From contig NC_134137.1 of assembly GCF_033958435.1 (NCBI RefSeq), forward strand, positions 222,621,501 through 222,685,500: 64,000 bases of DNA. The letters are read 5' to 3'. Source of the stretch: Carettochelys insculpta (lineage: Eukaryota > Chordata > Testudines > Carettochelyidae). Below are positions 30,651 to 43,107 of the stretch, one piece after another. Made by a program: the position numbers and the translations under genes. Every line of letters starts with the position of its first letter. Position 1 is the first letter of the stretch. The notes beneath the pieces were generated by a model that saw only the letters and a program-made list of their open reading frames with translations, was not told the DNA's origin and did no database searches.

Positions 30651-31215
30651 TCCAGTCGTTTTCAGGCAGCGAATCCCCTGCTAGACTACACGCCCAACGT
30701 TGATGGCAGCGTACCAGACTACTCATGAGGGATGACAACAACCTGGACAACTGAAAAGGTCAGAGCTTGGAGAAGGCACCTGCAGCCTCCCCTGTCAGAC
30801 TACACTCTGGGACATTGCCATCTCCGATAGACAAGAGACAATGCAGAGGAACTATGATGAGGGATGTGATCAAGGGAAGCTTTGGCTTCTTTTACCTGAT
30901 GGATTATGCCTACCATGTTTTTCTCATTCCCAGGTGGAGTACTGGACCAAAGAGGATGCAGGATGGGGCCATCATGGAGTGTGCCTCTCCTGTGGACTTA
31001 CGAACTATGATAGACTTCTGGATTCTGCCATTCATGAACTGTGATTTAAATACCACCACACCTACATCCAGGTCAAGGCAGGTTACACCTACAGGATTTT
31101 AAACTTTGTTTGCTTATCCTCTTTCCCCTTAACCCACTCTTGATCCCTGGATTCCCCCCCCCCTTTATATTGTTAAATCTACCTTTTAGTTTGTTTTAAA
31201 CATTAGCTACAATAA
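30651..31215 (+). repeat. possible LTR-like repeat
   Basis: The tail ACTTTGTTTGCTTATCCTCT, then CACTCTTGATCCCTGGATTC, a C-run, TTTATATTGTTAAATCTACC and an AATAAA at about 31211 resembles the 3' part of a turtle LTR or retroelement that I recall only loosely. There is no terminal duplication or coding region to confirm it. The 111-codon open stretch at 30767-31102 has no motif. Confidence 0.22.
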
Positions 31216-31493
31216 AACCTTTCTAGTGTGAGCAGTTCCATTACAGTCAATTGGAATGGGAATACTTATGGTAAAGAGCATTATTCCCAGTAGTACTTGT
31301 TTCAGTTCAAATGTGGGGTAGTCCAACACAAACACACCAAACAGCTATTTTAAATATATTTTTCAATGAGCTCTACTTTAAATGTACGTACGTATCACAA
31401 CTCAATTCATGGGTGGAATTATCAAATGCAGCAGTGGTCTAACTCTTATTTCACTTAAGCCAATGTTAAACTTCCACTTGACTTAGCAGAAAG

Positions 31494-31866
31494 ATAGGTC
31501 AACTTTCAAAACCAATAGGCAGCAGATTTAAAAACAACCATAAGGAAGTATTTCTTCACACCATACGCCACCAACCTGTGGAAACTGTTGCTAAGGGATG
31601 AAAAAACACTAACTGGGTTAAAAAAAAATCGATAATTTCATGAAGGATATGTACCTCTCAGTGATTAGCCAAGAGGATGACAGGTGCCATCCCAGGCTCT
31701 GGTTATTTTTATACCTTTGACCCCAGAAGCTGGGACTGGATGAATTGTCCTATTCTTTTCATTCCTTCTGAAGACTCTGGCACCAACCACTGTCAGAAGA
31801 CAGGAAACTACTTCAGATGGCTCACTGGTCTGAGACAGTATGGCCATTTTTATGTTCTTATGTGCT
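31494..31866 (+). mobile_element. CR1 LINE 3' end fragment
   Basis: AGGAAGTATTTCTTCACACC, then CCAACCTGTGGAAACTGTTG, later CCCAGAAGCTGGGACTGGAT, TTCATTCCTTCTGAAGACTC and GTATGGCCATTTTTATGTTC follow the 3' UTR of a turtle CR1 subfamily with the 'tatggcca...tatgttct' end. The coding part is absent or reduced to the last few codons. Confidence 0.75.
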
Positions 31867-32255
31867 TTTAAAAACTCCCTCCTCATGTCCAATTTTTTCA
31901 ATTGCTTTGTGTCTACTTCTTGTAGCTAGAGAGGCAGCATTTACGGCTTTGTCCATTTTAAGCAGTATTGACACTCCCCTTGTAAATAGAAGGGACATTT
32001 TGCAAAAAGGTTGAATTTTTCAATATGAAAGAAAATTTTCAAGTGTGACCACTGTGATGAGTTATGTGGTTGAGACAGAACTCTCTTCTCCCACCAGTGT
32101 TTATCTCAACAAGCTGATCTGTATTAAAATAGAATTTGCCCTCTTTACACTGAATTTTAAAACACATTAGTCAGAATATTCAGAAACTATGTTTACTATT
32201 CCAAACAAGGCCTATCACAGGAACAGTACAGAGTAGTGAAGGCTGAAAGACTACC
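31867..32255. other. unassigned DNA
   Basis: Nothing was recognised. Confidence 0.4.
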
Positions 32256-34337
32256 CAGGCCTGGTTTACACCAGAAGATGAAGTCATTTTAAGCCTTTGT
32301 GGTCAATTTTATAAACTCTCCAGCAGTCAATAAATCTGTTCTAAGCAGCCATAATGCCGACACCTGTACTCCTGAATTCCCAACAAAGTTACTCGAAAAA
32401 TCAAATTTGCAATGCCAAGCTAAAACAGTGCAGATTAAGCAAGGTTAAAATCAATTTTATTAGCCCCAGAAACTGTCCCACAATGCCTCTCAAGGTGTCC
32501 TTTCACGTCATCACTCCAGGTGAACAGGAAGTAGGAAACAGGAAGCCCAGAATTTAGAATTCATTTGTTTATGACCAGTGTGGTGATCGCATATAGCTAA
32601 TTTAGAGAGAGATCCAGCATGGAGCCATCAGGAGAGCCCACGACTCATTTTGTCTTGCAGGCTAGCCCCTGCCCCAAAACAGCATGTGACAGCTTAGCTG
32701 TGGGGGTCGTGTTTATATGACAGGCTGACACACTTCATTTCTGCAGAACACATTCGTACAGGGCAGCCCCCCTCCCTTACAAGTGCCAGAAGTCGGGGGT
32801 CTATCCCTTGCCCTACCACACCACATGGCTAGTAGGAGAGGCCAAGAAACTTCTTTTCTATGGGTCACATTTGTAAGGGGGGGAAGCCCCCACTCCCCTC
32901 TTACAGCTGCTATGCAGTCGGGGGTCTATCCTCCACCCTATAAAAACATGGCTGCTGCGCTGTGTGGTACACGCTTCCAGACGGCAGTAAGTCCTGGCTT
33001 GCACAGGGTGAAGGCTTCAAAGGTGGGAAAGATTTGGGGGCTGGCTGTTGCTGGGGGGAAGTTCCCCCCCACAGCAAAGATTTTCAGGAGCTGGCTGGCT
33101 GTCGCCAGGGCAACTCTCCCACTGCAGCAAAAATTTTCAGGATCTGTCAGTCACCGGGAGGCCCTGGCCAATGGTGAACGGTGTCTGCTCCATGTTAATG
33201 GGAACCTCACAAGCCCCTGGCTCTCCTCTGGCTCCACAGGACTGGGGAGCCCACCCTAGCCAATGGTGAATTGTGGGCTGGTCGCACTACATCCCGGTAA
33301 AGCTCCATGCTAATGGTGAATTGTGGGCTGCTCCCCCACCCCCACTTCCCAAAGCATATGGCTCAGGGCAGCTGCACAGTCTCTGTGGTGTCTTGTTTGC
33401 TGCACAAACAGTCAAAGATAATTGTAGCCTGAGCACCTTTGCTAATCCTCTTGACTGCTGTACACATTGGTGTTCTTCCCCCAGGGGACCAGTGAGGTTC
33501 CTGTTAGCATGGCTCAGTCAGAACACTGAAAAGCACCATTGCTATTTGCAGGCAGAATATTCCTTGGGGGATAACACAGGGATAACACTACTGAATGCCA
33601 GAAGATTTACAGGTGCTCTTTCCCCCGGGTACCAGCAAGATTCCTGTTAGCACGGCACAGTCAGAACATGGAAAGGCTCATAGATTATTGTAACCTGAGA
33701 ACCTTTGCCAATCCTCTTGGCAGTTGTATGCATTTCTCTAGGCATTCTTTCCCCCCGGGGACCATGGATTTTCAACAGGGGAAAGACCAACCACTAGAAA
33801 GCAAGGTACTCTGTCTTTCCTTCTCTTCTTCTTCTGAGTGATGCTAACCACTGGACATCAAAGCCCTCTGGGATTCCCCACTTTCCCTAATTTCCTTCTG
33901 AAAATAAGCACTTTGGCTTCAAAGGGAGGGGAATGAGGGCAATGCAGTCTGGGAAGATGAAAGTGGATGTTATTATGACATTTGGCTAAAATGTCCGTGA
34001 TTTATATGACACACAATATCTCATTGGGGAAAGAGACTTCTGAAAAATGGCTGGTTTTGAGGGCAATGCAGTGTAGGATGACATCATCACACTCCCACAA
34101 CCACTTACAAGTATTTCTTTTCCCCATAATGCAGCCATGAAAAAGCCCAGAATGCAACAGAGCTCAGGGAACTGTGGGATAAGTTCCCACAAGACACTGC
34201 TGCAACAATCAAAGTTTGGCGATTGGGGACATGCTAAATCGACTTTGTGGGCAGGTGCAGACAACTTTAATTTTATAAAATCCAGTGTTACAAACTGACT
34301 TTGATAAATTCAACTTTATTTCTTTGTATAGACATAC
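32256..34337. mobile_element. degenerate Harbinger-like element, about 2.1 kb
   Basis: The left edge (GGCCTGGTTTACACC, then GAAGTCATTTTAAGCC and GGTCAATTTTATAAACTCTC) and the right edge (TTTATAAAATCCAGTGTTAC, GATAAATTCAACTTTATTTC, GTATAGACATACCCC) are inverted ends of the 'gtctacac...gacttaa' type. The inside shares CACAATGCCTCTCAAGG and GGGATAAGTTCCCACA-type text with other Harbinger-derived sequences. No transposase frame was found. A roughly 250-bp block is partly duplicated at 33405-33770. No clear 3-bp target duplication is seen, so the edges are approximate. Confidence 0.42.
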
Positions 34338-36457
34338 CCCAGACATTCTTCACAACATACTTCCTTAACATCTCAAAGAAATCAAGGCAATCACCTTTCT
34401 CCTTGACTGTTATACAGAAGGAAAACAATGACGTTTTGTGAGAGCACAATAAGTTTAAAATTGGCCCACAGAAAATGACATATCAAATTTCCATAGTTGG
34501 TTGTATTTTAGGCCTGCATGAACTAGATATTGGCACTAACTATCATACAGAGAGATATTTTGTACAAATTAAAGGATTATGCCTTTAATTGGGACACACT
34601 GGTGGATGGCCTACTGTCCTGATTAATATGTTGTCTCAATTAAGAGAAACAGCCATTTGAAAAAGTTGTCCAAAGAGACCTGAAATGGAGTAAAATGCTG
34701 TACTAAATAAAAAAAAAAACACGCGTAACTATGATTTATGCTGTATTTAAACTTGATTTCTTCTCTTAACCTTTATTTGGCAACTCTTATATTAAAAGAT
34801 TTGAATTTAGAATCTCACACCCATTAAACACCTGGTTAAACACCACTTAACCCACAAGTACCAGCCAAATGTATCCCCATTTAAACAGAAATACTAGCAA
34901 TGCTGTCCAGATTAAGCAGCATCTATTGCCATTCACTGTCATTAGGCTAAATAGTTTTCGTGGGACACAATCTAATTTAACAGATTTCTTGATTAAGAGC
35001 ATACCAATTAAGTGAAGAATACTGACCCTGTAAATTTTCATGCAATGTTTTAAGGCTTCTGGCGACTGAAGTCCTATCCCATCTGTCTGGTTTGTGGGCC
35101 AGCCTTAAAATCCTGGCTTTGATGTCCTGTATCTATGGCATTACCTTAGGAGAGTTCCACATTCTAATGGGGCTTGGGATTTTCTAGGAAGCAACTGAGC
35201 CAACTAACAAAGTGCAGAACTGATGGAGCTGGATGGAGATTTTCTTGGAAATGCTCTTGAGAGACCAAAATCTGTTTCCATTCTTATGACTTTTCCTTCT
35301 GTATGTTTTGTATCAGTTTAGGAAATGATCCCTCTTTGATTGGCATAGAGGGTTTAATTTACTGGTGACACACATAAAACGGTGTCTTTTATAATCTCAG
35401 TAGTATTAAAATGTTCACTGTTTGTTTAATGTGGCATGTATGTGAGCTCATTGATGGAATGACAAGCCAAGAGGGGGGAAAAAACGCTCCATTGATACAT
35501 CAGGTAAGGCACAAACAATGGCAATGCCAGCTTCTTAAATACACCTGCCAATGTACTGTACTGCTGTTCTTGTGGGACCATCTGCATGAGTTAGAGAGTA
35601 TTTGTCTCTAGGATCCTCTGAAACGCGGTCTCTGATAAAACTGTAGACGAGGTTGTCAAGACGTGCCATGTGTTAATTTTCCAGGGAGAAACAGACAGAC
35701 TTAGCAACTCATTTTCAGGTAAGGTCACCAAAACCTCACCTACGGGTGATGACTTTCCATTGCTACTAACCTCTTCAGTTGGACCTAAACAGTGACCTAC
35801 CCAGAACTGGAAGGCTCAATCTGCCTCGCTTAATTCTGTGTGGTTCCACTTCAGTGTCTGCTTATTAATGTTGCTTTGTCACACTCAACAGGTATTAGTG
35901 ATAACTACATCTGCCTGTTGAAAGTAGGTTATTCTGGGGCCAAATGCTGACATACTTTACATATAATACTTGGATGGTTAACTGAATCAAAGATCAGGGT
36001 TTACAATAGGGACTGAAAGGCCATAGACTCCTCTTATGCACCTGCTGACCACCTCTCCTCCTTTCAGGTGTTCCATCCCAGGAACCTAACCCCATAGCCT
36101 ACAAGTCCCTGTAACCAGCCCTTCCAATCTGAGCGAGTGGCATTGCCCAAGTTTGGCCCATACAAAAAGTGGTCAGGCCATCACTCAGGTAGTCCCTGTC
36201 AGCTCTGTGGCCTATAGTATATGACTCTTCAAGCTTATATTTTAATATTAGATATATCTTAAAACAGCATAGCTCACTCTATAATCCACAGTACGTATGA
36301 CATTATATTTTTTAGAGTAACTGACCCAAAACTAGTCACTTCCCAGAGAAGCACACATTCTCCAGATCCTTCTTTATTTTGATTGGCCTACTAATGACAC
36401 TTAGGAAATCAGAAAGCAAACGTCTTCATACTGACACCTTGGTTATTTCTGAATAAC
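34338..36457. other. unassigned AT-rich DNA
   Basis: No gene, RNA or named repeat was recognised. Confidence 0.4.
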
Positions 36458-36784
36458 TACAGGCTGAACCCCTCTAATCCAGCACCCTTGGGACCTGACT
36501 GGTGCCAGATGAGAGAATGTGCCAAATCGCAGGAGGTCAATATTGTATAGCAGCATTTGCAACACCTCCTCTGCTTACTGAGCCCTTAGATATTCAGGAG
36601 TAAATTACAGCTCAATAAGTGCACAGAATACTGAGAGCCAGGAACGGGAGCTGAAAACAAACTTTATGAGACCATGTCAAACTTGGCCATACTCATGAAA
36701 AGGGTCACCTAGCTAATTAAAATCATTGCAGATTATGGATGCTCCTGGACAAGAATGTTCCAGATTAGAGAGGTTCAACCTGTA
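36458..36784 (-). mobile_element. MITE-A copy 4
   Basis: The ends are TACAGGCTGAACCCCTCTAA and AGAGAGGTTCAACCTGTA, and the length is 327 bp. The inner blocks TTGGGACCTGACTGGTGCCA and GGAGGTCAATATTGTATAGC are shared with copies 2, 5 and 6. 'taa' lies outside on both sides (taaC at 36455 and gTAA at 36786), a possible 3-bp duplication if the outer C/G pair is counted as part of the element. Confidence 0.78.
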
Positions 36785-38566
36785 GTAAATTAGCATACAA
36801 AAAAGTGCTTTCTAATATGCTATTGCTCTGTTCATATAGTCATATAACACTTATTACTGTCTCTTGGAAGCAAATGACTATCAGACAGAGAGAGAGTGCA
36901 TGCACAATTCCTAGTAATGTCAAGGAGAGCTGAAAGTGCACAACACTTCTGAAAACCAGGCTCCAATCCACTAAGGGACTTAGAATTTCCAGGTGCCTAA
37001 AAGAAAAATCACTGGAATGACATGAGATCCAGCAAGTCCGTGTTAGGTACCTAAGCTCCCTATACAAATGGGCAGAGACAGGAACCATAGCACACAATCT
37101 GCAAAAGCCAGCATGCTAGGCAAGGAATGGTTTAGGCTAATATGGCAAAGAGAGACATGCAACCTAAGCCCTGTTCCTCTTAGGGAATAAGACACCCATT
37201 TTGCTAGAGATCCACCATCAAGACCACCTCTTCTGGAATTAAGTGACTTAGGCAAGTAAGTCAGTTTCTAGGAGAACAGATTAGGAACCTACTTGACTCC
37301 ACGGAAAACAGGCAGGGAGGGGAGTAAAAGAAGAGATGGAAATAGCCCATCTTACATGCTTTAACTCAGCAGCCAGAGCACAAACTTGGGATACATGAGA
37401 ACAGTTCAGTTCCCCCTCTGCCTGATGAGGAGAAGGGATATGAACAGCCAAACCACAGTTTCTAATGTTTTGTGTAAAAAAAGAGGAAATATTTTAAGGC
37501 CCCATGAAAGAATTTCTGGGCTAGATGTTCAGAAGGCATAAATCAGCATAGTTTCATGACTTTGAAGGCATCAGGCCAATTTACACCAACTGAAGATCTG
37601 TCCCTCTGTCATAGCAATGTGGTCATATTCCTAGTTGTACAGCCTATCATTACAAAGCACAAGTCAATGAAATAGTTATTACAGTGATTTCTACTATGAA
37701 CAGGCATAGATGGAGAAAGTACAATTACACTAGTGTTCCCACAGCACCTAGATACTACAATGACAGGCATACTAAATACTCACGGGTAGGTTAGACAAGG
37801 GATTTGAGGAGAAAGGAACAGCACAGGTGAAGAAGAGTGGGTCAGCGTGAGGTGTGAAGAATGTGGAAAGAAGGCTGGGGAAAAGAGCAGGAAAACAGGC
37901 AGATGGGGACTACAGCAAGGCTATGCACAGACTTAAAGACAGGACAAGGACTTGATGTGTAACTTTGATACAGAATGCGACGGGAATCCACTGGAAAGCT
38001 ATCATCATAAATTAATGTTTCAATATTTTATTTTATAACTTCACATCCAAAACCCACACCATGCTGTGTTGATATCTTACTTGACCAAGCACACCAATGT
38101 GTTTAATCCAAATGTAATATTATGACAGATAAGACAATACAGGAAGGCAACCAAGTGACTCGTACTCACTTTTCAAATCTTAGCATATTAAAGGTTAGAT
38201 TCTAGCAGCAACACAATACTAATTCTACCTGACTTTCCACCAGAGAACAGGAATACTGTACAGAACACCCCAGGACAACTTGGCCATTAGACAGACATTA
38301 ACAAACCCCTCACTGCACCAGCACGACTGTTAGAGTAGCAAATTAATTTGGTACATGTATTTTAATTGGCAGGGTATAAGCTACCCATTTTTCTAAGGAG
38401 GGAGGAGCGCATCAGAGCAGTGACCACTATTAAGCCATCCCTTATTGCTTTATGAGGAGGAGAGGCTGCACAGTGCATTGATTGGTGGGGGTGGGGGAGG
38501 CATGAAGGAAATAATTGCAGGAGAAACATAAACTTGTTCTAGATCATTACCAGCAACTTTAATTCA
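36785..38566. other. unassigned DNA
   Basis: No gene or named repeat was recognised. Confidence 0.4.
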
Positions 38567-38574
38567 GACACCAG

Positions 38575-38704
38575 CAGTGCTTTTTTTGTGCCAGTACTTG
38601 CCTTGGCAGGCCCAGCCATGGGCTTGGCTGGGGGGGGCGTTTCAGGGAGCTGGCTGAGTACTAGAACCTTCTTTTTATTTTTTTAAAGCACATAAAAGGC
38701 ACTG
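38575..38704. mobile_element. 130-bp hAT-like MITE with perfect 8-bp TSD
   Basis: The terminal inverted repeats CAGTGCTTTTTTTGTGC and GCACATAAAAGGCACTG (one gap) enclose a short GC-rich middle. Flanking GACACCAG octamers (38567-38574 and 38705-38712) are identical. Length, CAGTG ends and an 8-bp duplication fit the hAT superfamily. It is non-coding. Confidence 0.82.
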
Positions 38705-38712
38705 GACACCAG

Positions 38713-39744
38713 TAATGAGGTGGCTAGGCTGGAAGGGGAATGGGATATAGGATCTGGAGTGCTTCACTGCTCCAAGACCAATGCTGGTTTTGGCACTCCT
38801 TTAGCTCTAGCAAGTTACAGAAAAACAAGCAGGTGCTAGCAATCTGAGAGACCACATGCCAGCTACAGCTGCTTCAAACTGATTCAATTACATCTGCCTG
38901 AATAATCCCAGGACATTGAACTGGGACATTGAAGGAAGACATAGTCCGTTCTGGTTTTAGTGCCCTGTGAAAATAAAGTGTATGTCTCCCCTAGCGGATA
39001 AAGAAAAACCCAAAATGATCTGGAAGCAGGCGAGCATTTCCACCCCAGGGATAAGAAGGAAGCAAGTTTGCACTACTGCTACAATATACTAAGAAAGCCT
39101 TTCACGCTGAGTCCTGAAAAATATTCTAAAGGAGTCTGACAGCATTGCCTTGTTTCCCAAAACACTGGGTGCAGAATATTTGTTGAACACGCTCTTGGGA
39201 TCAGGACTTCAGTCCAAACCTTGTTTGTACAAAAAAGGGCCAAGCTGCTGGGAAATTCTGGAGTGCAGAGTGTCCTCATTAGTTCCCATCTGCCATCAGA
39301 ACTCAGCTCATGGCAAGTTTGGCTAAGTCCTGGTGTTCTCAGGTCCAAATCTGGGTCAGTTTTAATTATACTATGCAGAATTCAGAATGCAGTTTTTAAA
39401 TCCTTATTATACAGCACAGAAGAACAGGCAGCTCTCCAACTAATCAATTTTTTAAAAGTACATATATAAAAATTTTAAACCAGGCTAGACAGACAGTGGG
39501 TGGAAGAGAAAAAAAAATATATGAGTGAGTGCAGGGGTTAGTTAAGAGAACTGTTAGCAAAAGTGGGTCACCAGCAAGTTCTGCTTGAAAACTTCAAAGG
39601 AATGAAAAAAAAATAAAAACACAACCTCTCGTCATTTACAAGACAGAGAGACTGATGTATACAATTCACATTGCTCTTAATGTCAGCATGAGTTACACAC
39701 AACAATGCTGCAGCCAGTTTCCTGTAAATACAGGAAGGAAAGTC
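38713..39744. other. unassigned DNA
   Basis: Two A-rich patches lie at 39508-39520 and 39604-39617. No gene was recognised. Confidence 0.4.
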
Positions 39745-39870
39745 TTCTGGACCTAGGTTCTATTCCTGGTTCTGTCATGGTTGCCTTGTGCCGCTTGGCA
39801 GAGTTATCTCCTCACTTAGTAAAATGAAGATTATATTCCTTACCCCACACAGACAGTCTCAAGAGAGGTG
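39745..39870 (+). repeat. MIR-like SINE remnant
   Basis: GGACCTAGGTTCTATTCCTG, GGCAGAGTTATCTCCTCACT and AGTAAAATGAAGATTATATT follow the MIR core in order, heavily diverged. Confidence 0.5.
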
Positions 39871-40901
39871 TTGAGGTTTACCAGTTGAAAAAATATGGTG
39901 GGCGGTTTGGGTAGAAGGTGAAAAAAACTGCAGGATGATAACAAATGCCTACAAAGGTAAAACATTTCGAACTGTACAAGAAAATTTCTTCCCAGCTGAG
40001 CCTCTTCATGATCCAGGGTCAGGGTTTGAAAAGCACACAAGGTTGCTGACAAAAATCATCATCAACATCATGGGAAACAATACTGCTTATTGCTACCTGA
40101 ACTAAAATTTGGGATTAAGATTTGGCTCAGTATCCTATCCATATAAATTGGGCCAACAAGTACTTTTAAAAAAGATGTCCCAAACCTACCATGTTGAGGA
40201 CTTTCATCAGATGCAAGGAAGCCAAAACAAATCTTCACTGACAGGTGCTGACATAAAGCTAGTTCAGGAATGGAGGATGATGATCAATGAACAGAGTAAA
40301 TGAATATGAATTGATACAGCCTTGTGTGGAAAGCTACAATATTCTTCCATCCCCTACTCCAAGCATTTCCTTATGTTTCTGGCCTTGCAGAAATAAATCA
40401 TACACATTAACAAGCCACTCAAAGAGAGCTTAAAATCCCTTTGTGTTGGTTTCACTATTGTCTTGACCTTTGACTTCACAAATTACAAAAGCTAAGAATA
40501 AGGAGTGATCCCAGATAGTCTTTTTTATCTGCTTCTTTGGCAAATGCAATATACCACACTTCTTACAGATACACACATCCTTTTGTTGCCAGATGTACTT
40601 CCACAGCACATAGCACACTGAACCCCATCACAGTGCTCTAGGTATAGTTCAAAACCAACTACTTGAGACAACACTAAGCAGCCAAGACAGCTCAGCAGTG
40701 GTGGCAGATGTTGGGCACCCAGCAGCTTACACCTTTGAGAGTTCTCACATTTACAACAGACATGAATGTTGAGCAGCAGCAATCCATTACAATGGGAATT
40801 TCTGGAGAACTCACATTATTTTAATCAAAGTCTAGCCATCCTATAGAACAAAAAACTTATATACTCTAATACAAGCAGACTAGCCATGACCCTCCTTTCC
40901 C
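39871..40901. other. unassigned DNA
   Basis: Nothing was recognised. Confidence 0.4.
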
Positions 40902-41123
40902 TAAGACTGCATGTACACTACAAGATAAATTCGACTTTAAGGCAGTTCTCAATATTAAAACATCACAGTCTTCACTGTAAATACCATTAGCTCAATTTAG
41001 TGAGCACTAATATACATATAATATCGATCTCACAATATCATCAGAGCTGGTGTGTGTAGCATCAAGTTAGAATTTAAGATTTTGCATAAAAGCCAGAATT
41101 GAAGTGCCATGTCTTTACATCAA

Positions 41124-41553
41124 GGCCATGCCTACACTAGCCCAAACCTTCGAAATGGCCATTTTGAAGATTACTAATGAGACGCTGAAATACATATTCA
41201 GTGCCTCACTAGCATGCCGGCTGCCATGGCACTTTGAAATTGCTGTGGCTTGTCCAGACAGGGCTCCTTTTTGAAAGGACCCCGCCATCTTTGAAATCCC
41301 TTTATTCCTATCTGCTGATAGGATTTCTGCTGGTAGGAATAAGGGGATTTCAAAGTTGGCAGGGTCCTTTCGAAAAGGAGCCCCATCTGGACATGCCGTG
41401 CACCAGTGAGCCACGGCAATTTCAAAGTGCCACAGCTGCCGGCATACTAATGAGATGCTGAATATATATTTCAGCACCTTATTAGGAATCTTCAAAATGG
41501 CCATTTGCATTTGCATGGCCATTTTGAAGGTTTGGACTAGTGTAGACGTAGCC
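41124..41553. mobile_element. palindromic MITE-B copy 1, 3-bp TSD
   Basis: The whole element is a large inverted repeat. GGCCATGCCTACACTAG is mirrored by CTAGTGTAGACGTAGCC. GGAATAAGGGGATTTCAAAG faces a worn counterpart near 41300 ('tttgaaatccctttattcct'). CAA occurs at 41121-41123 and 41554-41556. The homologous copy at 46572-46977 keeps TTCGAA motifs that here read TTTGAA or TTCAAA. It is non-coding. Confidence 0.8.
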
Positions 41554-41846
41554 CAAATTTATTAGCCTCCAGAAATGTCCTGTATGCATCCTACAAAGCT
41601 AAACAGTTACCCTCCATGTATGGCCACTTCCTTTTCTGCTGCTATCCATCTAGGCATGCAGGAAGAAGGTCACGGAAAGCCCACAAATTGTAGATCAAAT
41701 TTGAATTTGAATTCATTAGCACCCAGGCATGCAAATATAAAGGGCCCACACAATGAAAATATTCTTTTACCCATTGCATCACACTGCATCAGTAGCCATC
41801 TAACTGCATCAGTATGCAATCGCATCAGTAGCCATCTCCTGCAATC

Positions 41847-42045
41847 ATGAGCACTAAGGGTAGCGATCTGCCTAGTACTTCTCAGGCTTGCAGAAGAGCT
41901 CCAGCGTGGACCCTTCAGGAAATTCTGAATCTTCCTGCAGTTTGGGGAGACGAATCAGTGGTCAAGTGATTTTGGGCAGCCAAGAGTATTGTGGTAATCT
42001 ATGATCACCTGTTGTACGAGATGACTGCCAGAGGTTACTCACGAC
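41847..42045 (+). pseudogene. Harbinger Myb/SANT-like protein, N-terminal remnant
   Basis: From ATG at 41847 the frame reads a short leader, then RRAPAWTLQEILNLPAVWGD. TGA at 41967-41969 follows, and the frame continues readable to EMTARGYSR. The Trp-spaced 'PAWT...VWGDES...ARGYSR' pattern is that of the Myb/SANT (trihelix-like) DNA-binding domain of the second Harbinger protein, which helps the transposase bind its ends. The remainder of the domain is missing at the junction with the transposase remnant. Confidence 0.65.
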
Positions 42046-42560
42046 ATTTGTGATCTATCAACACCTGCAAAATCACGAAGCACCCCTTTCGGTTTATATA
42101 CTCAGAGGCCAGGTGGGTTGGGGCCATGACAAGGCTGTGCACGCCATCTATTGCCCCACTGCAGTTAGGAAACCCCACAGCAGGAAAACCATTCACTATG
42201 GCCTGTACATCTCCCAGGTTCATGGTCTTCCTGAGGAAATGCCAACAGATTGCACAGGTCACCTGCATTATCATGGGCCCCAGTGTAGATCTGCCCACCC
42301 CAACTGACTTGTAACTAACTGGTAACTGTCAGGTATTGCAAACTTCCGCACAGTGATTGCCATTCACTTCTGAACCATTAAAGCCACCCTCATTCTTGTG
42401 TCACTGAGCTTCAGGGTGTGGGCCAGCACATCAAAAGTTCCATAAAAGTGGACTTGCACATGTGAAAGTTCTGCACCCACTGCTGGTCATCCCAGGACAC
42501 CAAAATGATGTGGTACCACCAGTATGTGCTGGTCTCATGAGTCCAAAACCACCACTCCAC
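42030..42560 (-). pseudogene. Harbinger transposase remnant
   Basis: Reading on the minus strand, SWDDQQWVQNFHMCKSTF (from about 42510) is the usual N-terminal 'helical' region. After several frame breaks, 42298-42035 reads QVTCAICWHFLRKTMNLG, then GFPNCSGAIDGVH with the first catalytic Asp, HLASEYINRKGCFVILQVLI and DHKCRE at the place of the second Asp motif. The third acidic residue and the C-terminus are absent. The family resembles vertebrate HARBI1-type DDE transposases. Multiple stops and shifts make it inactive. Confidence 0.78.
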
Positions 42561-43107
42561 TATCAATGGATTAAGGGCAGCCAGCTTTTGAGAGTTCTTG
42601 GACTGCAGTTGAAAGATTTCCTCTTCAAAACCATCACCATCATACTAAACCATTGCTGCACTTTATAATAGCTCCCTTGCTCCAAACTGCATGAGGCTCC
42701 TGGAAGTTGCCGTAACAGTATGTGCAATGACCTGAAGCATCTGGGGACCCATGCTTGTGCTAGCACTGTGCCAGAGAAAATGCAGCAGAAAATGGTGTGA
42801 TCTCCAGTTTGTTTTTGCATGGTTACTGGGTCCTCTGAATTCTGGGACAGTGATTTGCATTCTGGGATTCTGATATAAAACACCCACAGGGAACTAGGGC
42901 TAAGGCACTGTGGGATAGGTACCCACAATGCATTGCTCACACAGTCAAACTTGGATAAGGCAACGGGGACACAAACTTGACATGGAGAAATAATGGGTCG
43001 AATTTCCAAAAGGTTCATAGACACTTAAATTCGAATTCATAAGAACAAGGTTAAACAATCAAATTTATTAAATGTTAAATTTATCTCGTAGTATAGATGC
43101 AGCCTAA

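Larger units (their letters stand above)
40905..43104. mobile_element. PIF/Harbinger DNA transposon, deletion derivative with TAA TSD
   Basis: The left end GACTGCATGTACACTACAAG and the right end (reverse complement GGCTGCATCTATACTACGAG) are inverted repeats. TAA flanks both sides (40902-40904 and 43105-43107), the normal 3-bp TWA-type duplication of this superfamily. The element carries a Myb-like protein remnant on plus and a transposase remnant on minus, converging at about 42045 with the C-terminal parts of both missing. A palindromic MITE (41124-41553) is inserted in its left part. At 2.2 kb it is shorter than autonomous Harbinger elements, and both genes are broken. Confidence 0.82.

Noticed and set aside
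30767..31102. Possible exon with an upstream polypyrimidine/AG at about 30920
   Set aside because: The frame has no domain, and the surrounding sequence looks like a worn retroelement rather than a gene.
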